A stretch of DNA of 64,000 nucleotides from positions 54,407-118,406 of the forward strand of contig JAEWXO010000097.1 in NCBI GenBank assembly GCA_023458875.1, read 5' to 3'. This document shows positions 1 to 8,720 of the stretch, one piece after another. The stretch comes from Bacillota bacterium. Its GTDB lineage: Bacteria > Bacillota > Clostridia > Oscillospirales > Ruminococcaceae. The notes under the pieces are model-generated. The model ran no database searches. It saw only the letters and a list, made by a program, of their open reading frames with translations, and had not been told where the DNA came from. How positions within the stretch are numbered: position 1 is the first letter of the stretch; each line of letters begins with the position of its first letter. The position numbers were made by a program, and so were the translations under genes.

Positions 1-51
1 TTTATATGGAAAATGAAAAGAAATAATTTTTCAGGAAAGGTATGATATTTT

Positions 52-1638
52 ATGGGATACTGGTATGACGACGCAATTATTTACCATATTTATCCTCTCG
101 GATTCTGCGGGGCACCGCAGTTTAACACCGGCAATGAAACAGAGTACCGGTTAAATAAAATTTTTTCATGGATTCCTCATCTTAAAAGCCTTAATGTAAA
201 CGCCGTTTATTTCGGTCCTATATTTGAATCTACCGAACACGGATATGACACAAAGGATTATATGCAGATTGACAGAAGGCTGGGTGACAACAAATCATTC
301 AAAAAAATCTGTCAGGAGCTTCATGCCAACGGAATGAAGATCATACTTGACGGTGTATTCAATCATACAGGAAGGGATTTTTTTGCATTTAAGAATATTC
401 AGGAAAACGGAAGTGCCTCACCATACTGCGGCTGGTTCCAGAATCTTAATTTCGGCGGAGAAAGTCCGTATAAGGACAGTTTCTGGTATGAGGGCTGGAA
501 CGGACATTTTAATCTTGTTAAGCTTAATCTTCGTAACAAGCAGGTTGTTGAATATATATTCAATGCGATAAGCTTCTGGATAGATGAATTTGATATTGAC
601 GGAATACGGTTTGATACTGCCGACTGCATTGATTTTGACTTTTTCAAGCGTATGAGATGGTTCTGCAAAAATAAAAAACCTGATTTCTGGCTAGTCGGCG
701 AGCTCATCCACGGGGATTATAAGCGCTGGGCAAATTCTGAAATGCTTGACAGCTGCACAAACTATGAATGCTACAAGGGCCTGTATTCATCACACAACGA
801 TCAGAATTATTATGAAATTGATTATTCCATAAACAGACAGTCGGGCAACTCCGGAATATACAAGGGAATTAATTTATATAACTTTGCCGATAACCATGAT
901 GTCACCAGACTTGCCAGTATGCTGAGCAACAAGAAGCTTCTTGAAAATGTATACACTCTTATGTACACTATGCCCGGTATCCCTTCTATTTATTACGGAA
1001 GCGAATTTGCGACCGAAGGCATAAAGGCAAATAGCTCTGACGCACCATTGCGCCCTTGTCTTGATCTTCAGGAAATGATTCAGACAGGCTCAGAGCTTTG
1101 TGAGCATCTGAAAAAACTAGGAAGGATATACAGACTTTATCCTGAGCTGAGAACAGGACAGTATACGACTGTAATTGTACGTAATAAACAGCTTGTTTTC
1201 AAAAAAGAGCTGAATAATCAAACCGCTTATATTGCACTTAATCTTGACGGAAACGACTATTCTGCATCATTTCCGGTTGAATGTGACATGCTTAACGATG
1301 TACTTAACGATAACCCTATTAAAATTGCAGACAATTCAGTCAACATAACCATTCCTGCTTTTTCATCGATGATAATGGTAAATGAAACGGCTGTTGGCAC
1401 TGAGATACCGGAAACAAAAAGTGAATCTGTTGTAAACGAAAGCGAAATAACATCAGGAAGCATATATCAGCACTATAAGGGCGGCAAATACAGGGTAATC
1501 TGTATAGCCAAGCACTCAGAAACCATGGAGGAGCTTGTTGTATATCAATCTGTTGATGACAGTGAAAAGATACTTGCAAGACCAAAAGCAATATTTACTG
1601 ATACAGTAAACGGAATAAACAGGTTTTCAAAGTTATAG
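52..1638 (+). CDS. GH13 alpha-amylase-family glycoside hydrolase with C-terminal DUF1653
   Basis: This is a 528-residue enzyme of the alpha-amylase superfamily, probably hydrolysing maltodextrins or related alpha-glucans in the cytoplasm because no signal peptide is present. The GH13 motifs are visible: D100-G-V-F-N-H105, the nucleophile D188 in GIRFD, the acid/base E217 in VGELIHG, and D283 in the NHD block. After the beta-sandwich region, residues about 463-528 match the small DUF1653 domain (HYKGGKYRVICIAKHSET), which usually occurs as a free-standing protein. An AGGAAAGG box lies 11 bases before the ATG. A terminator follows directly, so it is probably monocistronic. Neopullulanase or cyclomaltodextrinase specificity is likely but not settled by sequence. 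Confidence 0.9.
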   Translation: MGYWYDDAIIYHIYPLGFCGAPQFNTGNETEYRLNKIFSWIPHLKSLNVNAVYFGPIFESTEHGYDTKDYMQIDRRLGDNKSFKKICQELHANGMKIILDGVFNHTGRDFFAFKNIQENGSASPYCGWFQNLNFGGESPYKDSFWYEGWNGHFNLVKLNLRNKQVVEYIFNAISFWIDEFDIDGIRFDTADCIDFDFFKRMRWFCKNKKPDFWLVGELIHGDYKRWANSEMLDSCTNYECYKGLYSSHNDQNYYEIDYSINRQSGNSGIYKGINLYNFADNHDVTRLASMLSNKKLLENVYTLMYTMPGIPSIYYGSEFATEGIKANSSDAPLRPCLDLQEMIQTGSELCEHLKKLGRIYRLYPELRTGQYTTVIVRNKQLVFKKELNNQTAYIALNLDGNDYSASFPVECDMLNDVLNDNPIKIADNSVNITIPAFSSMIMVNETAVGTEIPETKSESVVNESEITSGSIYQHYKGGKYRVICIAKHSETMEELVVYQSVDDSEKILARPKAIFTDTVNGINRFSKL

Positions 1639-1644
1639 CAAAAC

Positions 1645-1692
1645 AATCGGTATCTGAAGAATTTATTTTCTACAGATACCGATTTTAATTTA
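1645..1692 (+). terminator. Intrinsic terminator after the GH13 gene
   Basis: AATCGGTATCTG and CAGATACCGATT form a 12-bp stem around a 16-base AT-rich loop, followed by TTTAATTT. It sits just after the GH13 stop and can also serve the convergent PHP gene. Confidence 0.8.
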
Positions 1693-1713
1693 TTAAAATA
1701 CAAATACTTTAAA

Positions 1714-2541
1714 TCAGCACATTATATCCTTAATATTTGCGTTTGAAATAATCATGCCGGCATTATTTTTTATTTGCTTATACTTTCCTATAGGCAGATG
1801 ATATCTCATAATCCTTATTGCATCAGCATACTGCGGTGACGGTGCAGCTACCTCGCTGAGATTTGAAGTCAATAAATCCTTTGTTACATTTTTGTTAAGT
1901 ACATTCACCGCAACTTCAATCTTTGTACGGGCACCTTCATCCTTTGTAATATCATTTGATCCTATAATCTGAACAACATTTCTTGAAAGAAGCTCAAGTG
2001 CAGATTTTCTGGTTGTCCGGTTAATAATCGCATCACAGCTCAGCTGCATTATTACACCGAGTGATGAAATTTTCTCAATCTGTTCAATAGTATAAAATTC
2101 AAGATATTTTTCAATATGTGCAATAATAGGGCAAAGATTTTTGGAAATAATTATTTTCTGAAGAGTTTCAAGGACCATTTCACTGTATTCCTGGTATGGC
2201 AATGCAAGCATTATGTAATTTGTATTACCGACACAGAGTTTGTCAAGATCACGTATATCAAGAAGAGAAGTCGTAAACAAGACTTCAGCTCCAAGTATAA
2301 CCCTCGGTAATGATATCCCCTGAATCTTTTTTTCAAGAAACTTGTATGATTCTTCGCGCTTTGCAAGAAATGATGGAACATTGTCATCCACGGAATTAAA
2401 ATACGGCGTTGCAACAACTGTTTTAATTTTTGCTTTGTGCAAAATTTTTAAAATTTCTACCGATGCATCTGCTTCTGCTTCAACATTTTCAGCATCCATC
2501 TTAGGAAGGATTCCTGAGTGAAAATCAACGTAGCCATTCAT
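1714..2541 (-). CDS. CpsB/YwqE-like PHP-family protein, probably not a normal phosphatase
   Basis: The 275-residue protein has the fold signature of CpsB/CapC/YwqE tyrosine phosphatases, manganese-dependent PHP enzymes that control capsule or exopolysaccharide kinases. Several metal ligands are changed. The family start D-x-H-S-H-I-L-P reads D6-F-H8-S-G10-I-L-P, so the second His is Gly. The ATPH block reads ATPYF, and the SDAH block near the C-terminus reads SNDI. The HPERY region survives only as HIEKY. No partner kinase or polysaccharide cluster is adjacent. It may be a catalytically dead or re-purposed regulator. Start and ribosome site (AAGGAGGTG, about 10 bases upstream) are clear. Confidence 0.75.
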   Translation of the reverse strand: MNGYVDFHSGILPKMDAENVEAEADASVEILKILHKAKIKTVVATPYFNSVDDNVPSFLAKREESYKFLEKKIQGISLPRVILGAEVLFTTSLLDIRDLDKLCVGNTNYIMLALPYQEYSEMVLETLQKIIISKNLCPIIAHIEKYLEFYTIEQIEKISSLGVIMQLSCDAIINRTTRKSALELLSRNVVQIIGSNDITKDEGARTKIEVAVNVLNKNVTKDLLTSNLSEVAAPSPQYADAIRIMRYHLPIGKYKQIKNNAGMIISNANIKDIMC

Positions 2542-2602
2542 AAAATGCGCACCTCCTTAATTATTTTTAATATCTTATAATCAATCCATATATGTATCTT
2601 AT

Positions 2603-2631
2603 ATTTTAATTGATTTTATTAATTTTGTCAA
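2603..2631 (-). promoter_or_regulatory. Sigma-A-type promoter of the PHP gene
   Basis: Reading the minus strand, TTGACA is followed after 17 bases by TAAAAT, about 60 bases before the ATG at 2541. Confidence 0.7.
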
Positions 2632-2954
2632 GTATGTTCAATATCATCTATATGGATTTATAGCAATATAATTACATTTTTTTAAATAAAAAGTAACGAT
2701 TTTCACGTTTTTTATAGCAATAAAGCATAAAATACATCAAATTATTTTGTAAGAAAAAGAAAAAACACATAAATGATTAATATTCAATATGATTTTTTAT
2801 AAAAACCGTATTTTCATTAAAATGATACAAAATGTTTAATTTATCACTATTGTATTTAGAATAATATTCATTTATATCCATATAGTGCATATCGGTACTT
2901 TTTTGAAATACCCTGTGACATATTGTTATGTATATTATATTAACATGATCGCCT
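2632..2954. other. AT-rich intergenic stretch without recognisable content
   Basis: About 320 bases between the PHP promoter and the terminator at 2955. I see no open frame with a ribosome site, no known riboswitch motif and no copy of the dispersed repeat. Confidence 0.6.
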
Positions 2955-2987
2955 AAAAAAAGAACAGTTAAACTGTTCTTTTTTTAA
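2955..2987 (-). terminator. Bidirectional intrinsic terminator
   Basis: AGAACAG-TTAA-CTGTTCT-type hairpin flanked on one side by A7 and on the other by T8, just after the stop of the LTA-synthase-family gene. Confidence 0.85.
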
Positions 2988-3014
2988 TCTGTTTAAATAC
3001 ACTTCATAGGATTG

Positions 3015-4802
3015 TTAATCTCCAGAAATATTTTCACCGATAATTCTGTCGTATGTCAGGACATCAAGCTCGCTGTCATTAGGCAGTGATGTATCATATT
3101 GTGTTGAATAAACAGGTAATGTCTGCATCTTTTCGAGCATTGCCTGTATAAATGAATCTTTAGGTGCATTCAGAACGTCAAGAATAACATAAGGAACATA
3201 AAATGCTGAAAACATCCCATCAGGCACTTCTGAAAAGTCCTGACCATAATTGCTCCACATGTAATAATTCTGTTCGAAAACGACATCACATGTATCACTG
3301 TTTATGCCGAGCTGCTCATATACGCTTCCCTCATCCTTAAATGACGGAAAATGATCTCCAACAACGAACAGCAGTGTCGGTTCGTCGAGTTTTTTAAGAT
3401 CAGCTGTAAGCTTAACCAAAGCATCTGATGTAAGCTTTATGTTTGAAAGATAATTATCAAGTTCATTATCATATATGCCTGTATTGTAAGGCTGATGATT
3501 CTGCATTGTCGTAGTATGAACATAAAGTGGCTTATCAGATTCCTGAATAAGCTTTTCTATCTGATCAAATACAACAGAATCCTTTATATAAGCTCCGTTA
3601 TCCTCAACGGGAACCGTAAAGCTGTCATCAAAAATCATCTGGTCAAATCCGAAATATTTGTAAAGACGTGACCTGCTGTAGAAAGAACTCAGGAACGGAT
3701 GAACATATGCTGTGTTGTATCCTAATTCTTTATAGTATCTTACTATAGTGGACTGGTCTCTTTCAGCCAGCATTCTTTGCGGCATATTAGGATCATTTAG
3801 TGATTTTACCGGAAGTCCGAACAAAAGTTCAAATTCGGTTCTTACAGTATAGCTTGCAAATGTAGGCACTATAAGCTTTCCTGAATACCCCTCTTTCTTA
3901 AGCTTATCAAATCCGTAATAAGCGTCAGTATCGAGATTAAGCTCATCAAACACTCTGAAATCAGCACATGCCTCAGACATGACAACTATTATATTAGGGC
4001 TTTTAAAATCACTTACTTCTGCCTGAACAGGAATATCAAGATAATCATCAATTACTTCTTCACTGTAATTTTCAGGTGTTTTCAGCTTTTTGGAAATGTT
4101 TTCACTCGCTGTTTCAACAAAAAATGCAAGAAAACTGTTGTTTTCAAATTTTTCATTAAGCAGGAACACATTGTCTGCTGATGTTGTATCCAGATCAAAA
4201 AATGAATAAACGGAATTTGATACAGTCGGAACAAAAAACAATGAAACAACCGCTCCCATACAGGTAACAGCCGGTGCAATTCTTCTTGTGAGCTTCATCT
4301 TTACCTGAGGGTTAAACCAGAATGCAAGAGCTATATACGCCAGAACGATACATGTATATAATACAAGAACCGGAGTTATCTTTATATATGCAAATGAAGT
4401 AAGACTCTTTACACTTTTTAATAACTTCATATCTGTAAGTATAAGATGATTTCCGTTTGTGCCGTATTTGAAGAGTTCAGTTATACTTAATGCAAAATAA
4501 ACAAGTCCCTGAAGTGCAACGGCCCTCCATATTTTTTTAAATATCATGCATAGTGCTGCAAATATTGCTGATGCAACTGCGATGTTAAATAACATTATTG
4601 TTGGCTTTTCAACAATAAACATGACCAGTTTGCTTGGATATTTGCCCTGATTCAGTTCCGACATAAGAACAATGAACACAGGAAACAGAAGTGTCAGAAA
4701 AAGGTTTGTCATTTTATATTTTTCTGTATTCTCGTTTCGGGTAATCTTATTTTTCTTACAGAAACTAAATAAACCGCTGAAAATGCTTTTAATTAATTTC
4801 AT
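3015..4802 (-). CDS. LTA synthase family protein (membrane sulfatase-fold phosphoglycerol transferase)
   Basis: The 595-residue protein has about five transmembrane helices in residues 30-200, then an extracellular sulfatase-fold domain from about 268. The metal-binding glutamate block is NIIVVMSEACADF (E277). The probable nucleophile threonine is T319 in SYTVRTEFE, aligned with the KTSDSEF block of LtaS. A late VVGDHFPSF block supplies Asp and His ligands. The family transfers glycerol phosphate from phosphatidylglycerol to lipoteichoic acid or another glycopolymer. No teichoic acid genes adjoin it, so the exact acceptor is unknown. A possible promoter TTGAAT-17-TATTCT lies upstream on the minus strand near 4850-4885. 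Confidence 0.85.
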   Translation of the reverse strand: MKLIKSIFSGLFSFCKKNKITRNENTEKYKMTNLFLTLLFPVFIVLMSELNQGKYPSKLVMFIVEKPTIMLFNIAVASAIFAALCMIFKKIWRAVALQGLVYFALSITELFKYGTNGNHLILTDMKLLKSVKSLTSFAYIKITPVLVLYTCIVLAYIALAFWFNPQVKMKLTRRIAPAVTCMGAVVSLFFVPTVSNSVYSFFDLDTTSADNVFLLNEKFENNSFLAFFVETASENISKKLKTPENYSEEVIDDYLDIPVQAEVSDFKSPNIIVVMSEACADFRVFDELNLDTDAYYGFDKLKKEGYSGKLIVPTFASYTVRTEFELLFGLPVKSLNDPNMPQRMLAERDQSTIVRYYKELGYNTAYVHPFLSSFYSRSRLYKYFGFDQMIFDDSFTVPVEDNGAYIKDSVVFDQIEKLIQESDKPLYVHTTTMQNHQPYNTGIYDNELDNYLSNIKLTSDALVKLTADLKKLDEPTLLFVVGDHFPSFKDEGSVYEQLGINSDTCDVVFEQNYYMWSNYGQDFSEVPDGMFSAFYVPYVILDVLNAPKDSFIQAMLEKMQTLPVYSTQYDTSLPNDSELDVLTYDRIIGENISGD

Positions 4803-4949
4803 AAATCAACCATCCTTTTGTAAACACATATAACTTTAATCTTTCTACATAATAAGAATATCACAATCAGTCTTAAAATTCAATAGATGACATTATTTTT
4901 GTCTATTTTTTTTGTTATGCCTAAACATATCAACATATATTTGTGTACT

Positions 4950-5669
4950 CTAAACAATCATTCCTCCGTTTACGCCTATTGTCTGCCCTGTTATAAAGCC
5001 TGATTTTTCTGAAGCAAGAAATAATATTGTTTCTGCAATATCACGCGGTTCACCGTATCTTCCTATAGGAATCTCATCAACTATTTCTGAAACTTCATCG
5101 CAGGAATAGCATTTATTCATATCAGTCATTATAAATCCGGGTGAAACACAGTTTACGTTTATTCCGCTGGGACCAACTTCTTTTGCAAGTGCTTTTGTAA
5201 ATCCTATAACCGCAGCCTTTGAGGCAGAATAATGCACCTCACATGAGGCGCCTGACTGTCCCCACATTGAGGATACATTTATAATCTTTCCGTATTTTCT
5301 TTTTATCATATGTGGAATAACACATTTTGTACAGTTGAATGTACCAAAGATATTTACATCAAACAGCCTTTTTACACTCTCGGCAGGCAGACTGTCAAAC
5401 AATCCTGTAACGGATATTCCGGCATTATTTACAAGAACGTCAATTTTTCCGTATTTTTCTACTATTATGTCAACCATATCTGATGTCTGGGATATATCAG
5501 ATACATCTGCCATTATGGCAACACCGCTGATTCGGGAAGCAAGGCTCTCTGCCTTTTCTTTGTTTCTGAAATAATTTACTATTACGGTATAACCGTTTTC
5601 CGCAAACAGTTCAGCCGTTTTTTCTCCTATTCCTCTTGACGCCCCTGTAATGAGTACTGTTTTATTCAA
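4950..5669 (-). CDS. ymfI: SDR-family reductase, probably EF-P 5-aminopentanone reductase (YmfI-like)
   Basis: A 239-residue short-chain dehydrogenase with the nucleotide motif TGASRGIG, NNAG at 81-84 and the catalytic set S134, Y147, K151. The block around the active site, MWGQSGASCEVHYSASKA, is closer to the Firmicutes YmfI group, which reduces the 5-aminopentanone modification of elongation factor P, than to housekeeping FabG. No fatty acid synthesis genes are adjacent, which agrees. The start is TTG, with GAGGAG nine bases upstream. A 3-oxoacyl-ACP reductase role cannot be excluded. Confidence 0.75.
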   Translation of the reverse strand: MNKTVLITGASRGIGEKTAELFAENGYTVIVNYFRNKEKAESLASRISGVAIMADVSDISQTSDMVDIIVEKYGKIDVLVNNAGISVTGLFDSLPAESVKRLFDVNIFGTFNCTKCVIPHMIKRKYGKIINVSSMWGQSGASCEVHYSASKAAVIGFTKALAKEVGPSGINVNCVSPGFIMTDMNKCYSCDEVSEIVDEIPIGRYGEPRDIAETILFLASEKSGFITGQTIGVNGGMIV

Positions 5670-5759
5670 AATATTTATCTCCTCTTTTATTTTTATTGAA
5701 AAAAATCATATTTTATGCTAAAATTAAATCATGTGAATATCTCAGAAAGGAAAATTACC

Positions 5760-5966
5760 ATGGATGATAAAAAAATCAAGCGAATAAATGAACTGGCAGC
5801 AAAGTCTAAAACACTGGAGGGCCTTACTCCGGATGAAAAAGAAGAACAGCAGCAGCTCCGTAACGAATACCGCTGCAGTATCGTTTCAAATCTGTCATCA
5901 CAGCTTGAAAACTGTGTAATTGCTGATGACAAGGGAAACAGAAAAAAAGTTACTAAAAAAAAATAA
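5760..5966 (+). CDS. DUF896/UPF0291 (YnzC-like) small protein
   Basis: A 68-residue protein, MDDKKIKRINELAAKSK with the LTPDEKEEQQQLRNEYR helix pair typical of the YnzC/UPF0291 family of small helical Firmicutes proteins. The function is not established; in Bacillus a member belongs to the SOS regulon. The ATG at 5760 is chosen over an in-frame ATG 45 bases upstream because AGAAAGG lies nine bases before it. It is a single gene with its own terminator and is divergent from the reductase. Confidence 0.85.
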   Translation: MDDKKIKRINELAAKSKTLEGLTPDEKEEQQQLRNEYRCSIVSNLSSQLENCVIADDKGNRKKVTKKK

Positions 5967-5999
5967 ATCTGTAAATTCTTCAAAGCTCTGTGTTGTTAT

Positions 6000-6041
6000 T
6001 TTTATCATTTTTCAGTTTGTGTGAAAAATGATAATTTTTTT
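6000..6041 (+). terminator. Intrinsic terminator after the UPF0291 gene
   Basis: TTATCATTTTTCA and TGAAAAATGATAA form a perfect 13-bp stem with a 7-base loop, followed by T6-7. Confidence 0.85.
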
Positions 6042-6073
6042 ATGATCCAGATGAGGAAAAGCCTTTTTACCGG

Positions 6074-6481
6074 TTATTTTTTCAAATCAGCCTTAAAGTT
6101 TAAAGGCAGAAGCTCAGATAAAGTAAAGACCTTTGCTTTATTGTTTTCAGACAGAACAATCTCAAAACCAGGGCCGCAGAACTCGCTTATAACCTGAAGA
6201 CATGCGCCGCATGGAAAACAAGGCTCTGTCATACAGTCACTGTTTTCCGGCGCACCGACTACAGCGATTGCCTTAAAGCCTTTATTTCCTTCGGAAACTG
6301 CCTTAAATAAAGCTGTGCGTTCTGCACAGTTTGTCAGCGAATATGAAATGTTTTCTATATTGCAGCCTGTAAAAATTTCTCCGTTTTCACATAGGAGAGC
6401 TGCGCCGACCATAAACTTTGAATATACACAGTATGAATTTTTCCTTGCTTCTGATGCAATATCAAGTAATTTATTATACAT
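6074..6481 (-). CDS. cdd: Cytidine deaminase
   Basis: A homotetrameric-type cytidine deaminase of 135 residues, the usual length, converting cytidine and deoxycytidine to uridines in pyrimidine salvage. Zinc ligands and the catalytic glutamate are visible: C52-A-E54-R, and C91 and C94 in the PCFPCGACLQV block. The ATG at 6481 is preferred because AAAGGAAA lies at proper distance before it; an in-frame ATG seven codons upstream has no good ribosome site. It stands alone, convergent with the UPF0291 gene. Confidence 0.93.
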   Translation of the reverse strand: MYNKLLDIASEARKNSYCVYSKFMVGAALLCENGEIFTGCNIENISYSLTNCAERTALFKAVSEGNKGFKAIAVVGAPENSDCMTEPCFPCGACLQVISEFCGPGFEIVLSENNKAKVFTLSELLPLNFKADLKK

Positions 6482-6601
6482 ACTTAAATTTCCTTTCATC
6501 ACATTGTAATTATTTTATCATATATATATTAATTTTTCAATATAAAAAATATGCAAACTATATAATCTTAATATAATCAAAATAAAATACTTCTATTATA
6601 A

Positions 6602-6630
6602 TTGCATAAATCAGCTATTTATAGTATAAT
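6602..6630 (+). promoter_or_regulatory. Promoter of the asnB operon
   Basis: TTGCAT, 17 bases, TATAAT. If this is the start site region, the asnB mRNA carries a leader of about 210 nt that contains repeat copy A. Confidence 0.65.
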
Positions 6631-6676
6631 TAATATTATGTATGCAGAGGAGTCTGACTCATTCTGCTTATTAAAC

Positions 6677-6812
6677 GTTACTATTCAGCTGTTACGGTTA
6701 AGTTATTAATTTGTGCCGGGAATTCCGCTTCTGCAGAAGCGGGCAGGGCTTTCCGGTCGCCCTGCACCTTCGGCCATATATCTCTGACTTATACATATGA
6801 CCGGATAGTAAC
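6677..6812 (+). repeat. Dispersed structured repeat, copy A (forward), complete
   Basis: A full copy of 136 bp with left end GTTACTATTCAGC and right end GGATAGTAAC. The core holds a perfect palindrome, CCGCTTCTGCAGAAGCGG, followed by a GCAGGGC...GCCCTGC hairpin and CACCTTCGGCC, then ATATATC. It lies wholly between the asnB promoter and its start codon, so it should be transcribed. Confidence 0.8.
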
Positions 6813-6845
6813 TATTAAATCTGATAAAACATTGGAGGTTCAGAT

Positions 6846-8717
6846 ATGTGCGGCTATGTAGGGTTTACCAATTCGATTGACAACGCAAATATTATAATCA
6901 AAAAAATGATGGATAAAATAAAACACCGCGGGCCTGATGCTGAAGGTCAGTATGTTGACGGTGACATTGCACTCGGGCACAGGAGACTGAGTATTATAGA
7001 TATAAATCTTGGCGCACAGCCTTTTTTCAGCGAGGACGGTTCAAAGATTCTTGTGTTTAACGGTGAAATATACAACTATAAATCTATACGAGAACAGCTT
7101 ATCAAAGCAGGCCATGTTTTCAAAACGAACTCTGATACAGAGGTTCTTCTGCAGGGATATGAAGAATACGGCACAAAGCTTCTGAATATGATGCGTGGAA
7201 TGTTTTCATTTGTTATATGGGATAAAAACAAAAAGGAGCTGTTCGGAGCAAGGGACTTTTTCGGAATAAAGCCCCTTTATTATGCGAACATGGGAAATAC
7301 ATTTATGTTCGGTTCAGAAATAAAAAGCTTCCTTGTACATCCTGAATTTGTAAAGGAACTGAACGAAACAGCTCTTGAAAACTATATGACATTTCAGTAT
7401 TCGCCTACTTCAGAAACATTTTTCAAAAATGTCTTCAAGCTGCCTCCTGCACATTACTTTATTAAAAATGCCGATGGCTTCAGATGTGAACGCTTCTGGG
7501 AAGTAAAATTCGATGCTGACGATAAGCCGCAGCTTGACGACTGGGTAAATAAAATCTCTGATATAATGCATGATTCCGTTGAAGCGCATAAGGTAAGCGA
7601 CGTAGAAGTCGGAAGCTTTCTGTCAAGCGGCGTTGATTCAAGCTATGTTGCCGCCATTGCAAATGTTGACAAAACATTTACCGTAGGCTTCGGAACAGAT
7701 GAAAAATATAACGAAATAGGCTGGGCAAAGGAATTTTCAAAGGCAATAAACAAAGAAAACACCAGTAAGGTAATAACCCCTGACGAATACTGGAACAGCC
7801 TTTCAAAAATACAATATCACATGGATGAGCCACTTGCAGACCCTTCGGCCATTGCACTTTACTTTGTGTGCAATATAGCCTCCAGCAAACTAAAGGTTGT
7901 ACTCTCCGGTGAGGGCGCAGATGAAATATTCGGCGGATACAATGTCTACAGTGAACCAAACAGTACATTTTACGATAAAGTTCCTATGGCTTTAAGAAAA
8001 AGAATAGGTAAAATATGCGGAAAGCTGCCTGCAAAACGAGGACTTAATTTCTTTGTAAGAAAAGGAAAAACTCTTGAGGAAAGATTCATAGGAAACGCTT
8101 ATATGTTTACTCCTTCGGAAAGAAAAACTATCCTGAAGGTGAAGACAGACGCACCTGATCCTGCAAAAATAACTGCTCCGTTTTATGAAAAGGTCAGAAA
8201 CGCCGATGACGTTACAAAAATGCAATACCTTGACCTCCACATGTGGATGGCTGGTGATATTCTTCTTAAAGCTGACAAAATGAGTATGGCAAACTCGCTT
8301 GAGCTCCGTGTTCCTTTCCTAGATAAGGAGGTAATGGGTCTTGCAGCAAAAATTCCTGTAAAATACCGCGTGACAAGAAAAGAAATTACAGACGGAAAAA
8401 CAAAGTATGTAACAAAGTATGCAATGAGAAAAGCTGCCAAAAAGGATACCCCTCCGCAGACTGCAAAAACTGCTGCAAAGAAAAAGCTTGGTTTCCCTGT
8501 TCCGATAAGAGTATGGTTGAGAGAAGAAAAATATTATTCTATAGTCAGAAGCAAATTTACATCAGATGCTTCAAATAAATTTTTTAACACTGATCTTCTG
8601 ATAAAGCTTCTTGATGACCATAAAAACTGTTTATGTGATAACAGCCGAAAAATCTGGACTATATTCACTTTTCTTATATGGTATGATGTTTACTTCAGCA
8701 GTTCAAAAGAGGTGTAA
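6846..8717 (+). CDS. asnB: Asparagine synthase (glutamine-hydrolysing)
   Basis: A 623-residue two-domain enzyme. The N-terminal class II amidotransferase domain begins with the catalytic Cys2 (MCGYVGF) and has the KHRGPDAEG block. The C-terminal synthetase domain has the ATP pyrophosphatase loop LSSGVDSSYVAA and the downstream SGEGADEIFGGY motif. It makes asparagine from aspartate, glutamine and ATP. It leads an operon with the HD-domain gene 3 bases downstream and pyrB 31 bases further. GGAGG precedes the ATG. The long structured leader is unusual. Confidence 0.95.
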   Translation: MCGYVGFTNSIDNANIIIKKMMDKIKHRGPDAEGQYVDGDIALGHRRLSIIDINLGAQPFFSEDGSKILVFNGEIYNYKSIREQLIKAGHVFKTNSDTEVLLQGYEEYGTKLLNMMRGMFSFVIWDKNKKELFGARDFFGIKPLYYANMGNTFMFGSEIKSFLVHPEFVKELNETALENYMTFQYSPTSETFFKNVFKLPPAHYFIKNADGFRCERFWEVKFDADDKPQLDDWVNKISDIMHDSVEAHKVSDVEVGSFLSSGVDSSYVAAIANVDKTFTVGFGTDEKYNEIGWAKEFSKAINKENTSKVITPDEYWNSLSKIQYHMDEPLADPSAIALYFVCNIASSKLKVVLSGEGADEIFGGYNVYSEPNSTFYDKVPMALRKRIGKICGKLPAKRGLNFFVRKGKTLEERFIGNAYMFTPSERKTILKVKTDAPDPAKITAPFYEKVRNADDVTKMQYLDLHMWMAGDILLKADKMSMANSLELRVPFLDKEVMGLAAKIPVKYRVTRKEITDGKTKYVTKYAMRKAAKKDTPPQTAKTAAKKKLGFPVPIRVWLREEKYYSIVRSKFTSDASNKFFNTDLLIKLLDDHKNCLCDNSRKIWTIFTFLIWYDVYFSSSKEV

Positions 8718-8720
8718 CTG

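Noticed and set aside
4950..5669. FabG of fatty acid synthesis
   Set aside because: No fab genes are adjacent and the active-site context matches the YmfI group better; kept only as an alternative.
6677..6812. Insertion with target duplication (TATTAAA on both sides of copy A)
   Set aside because: Copy M shares the same TTAAAC flank, so these bases are more likely part of the element end than a duplication.
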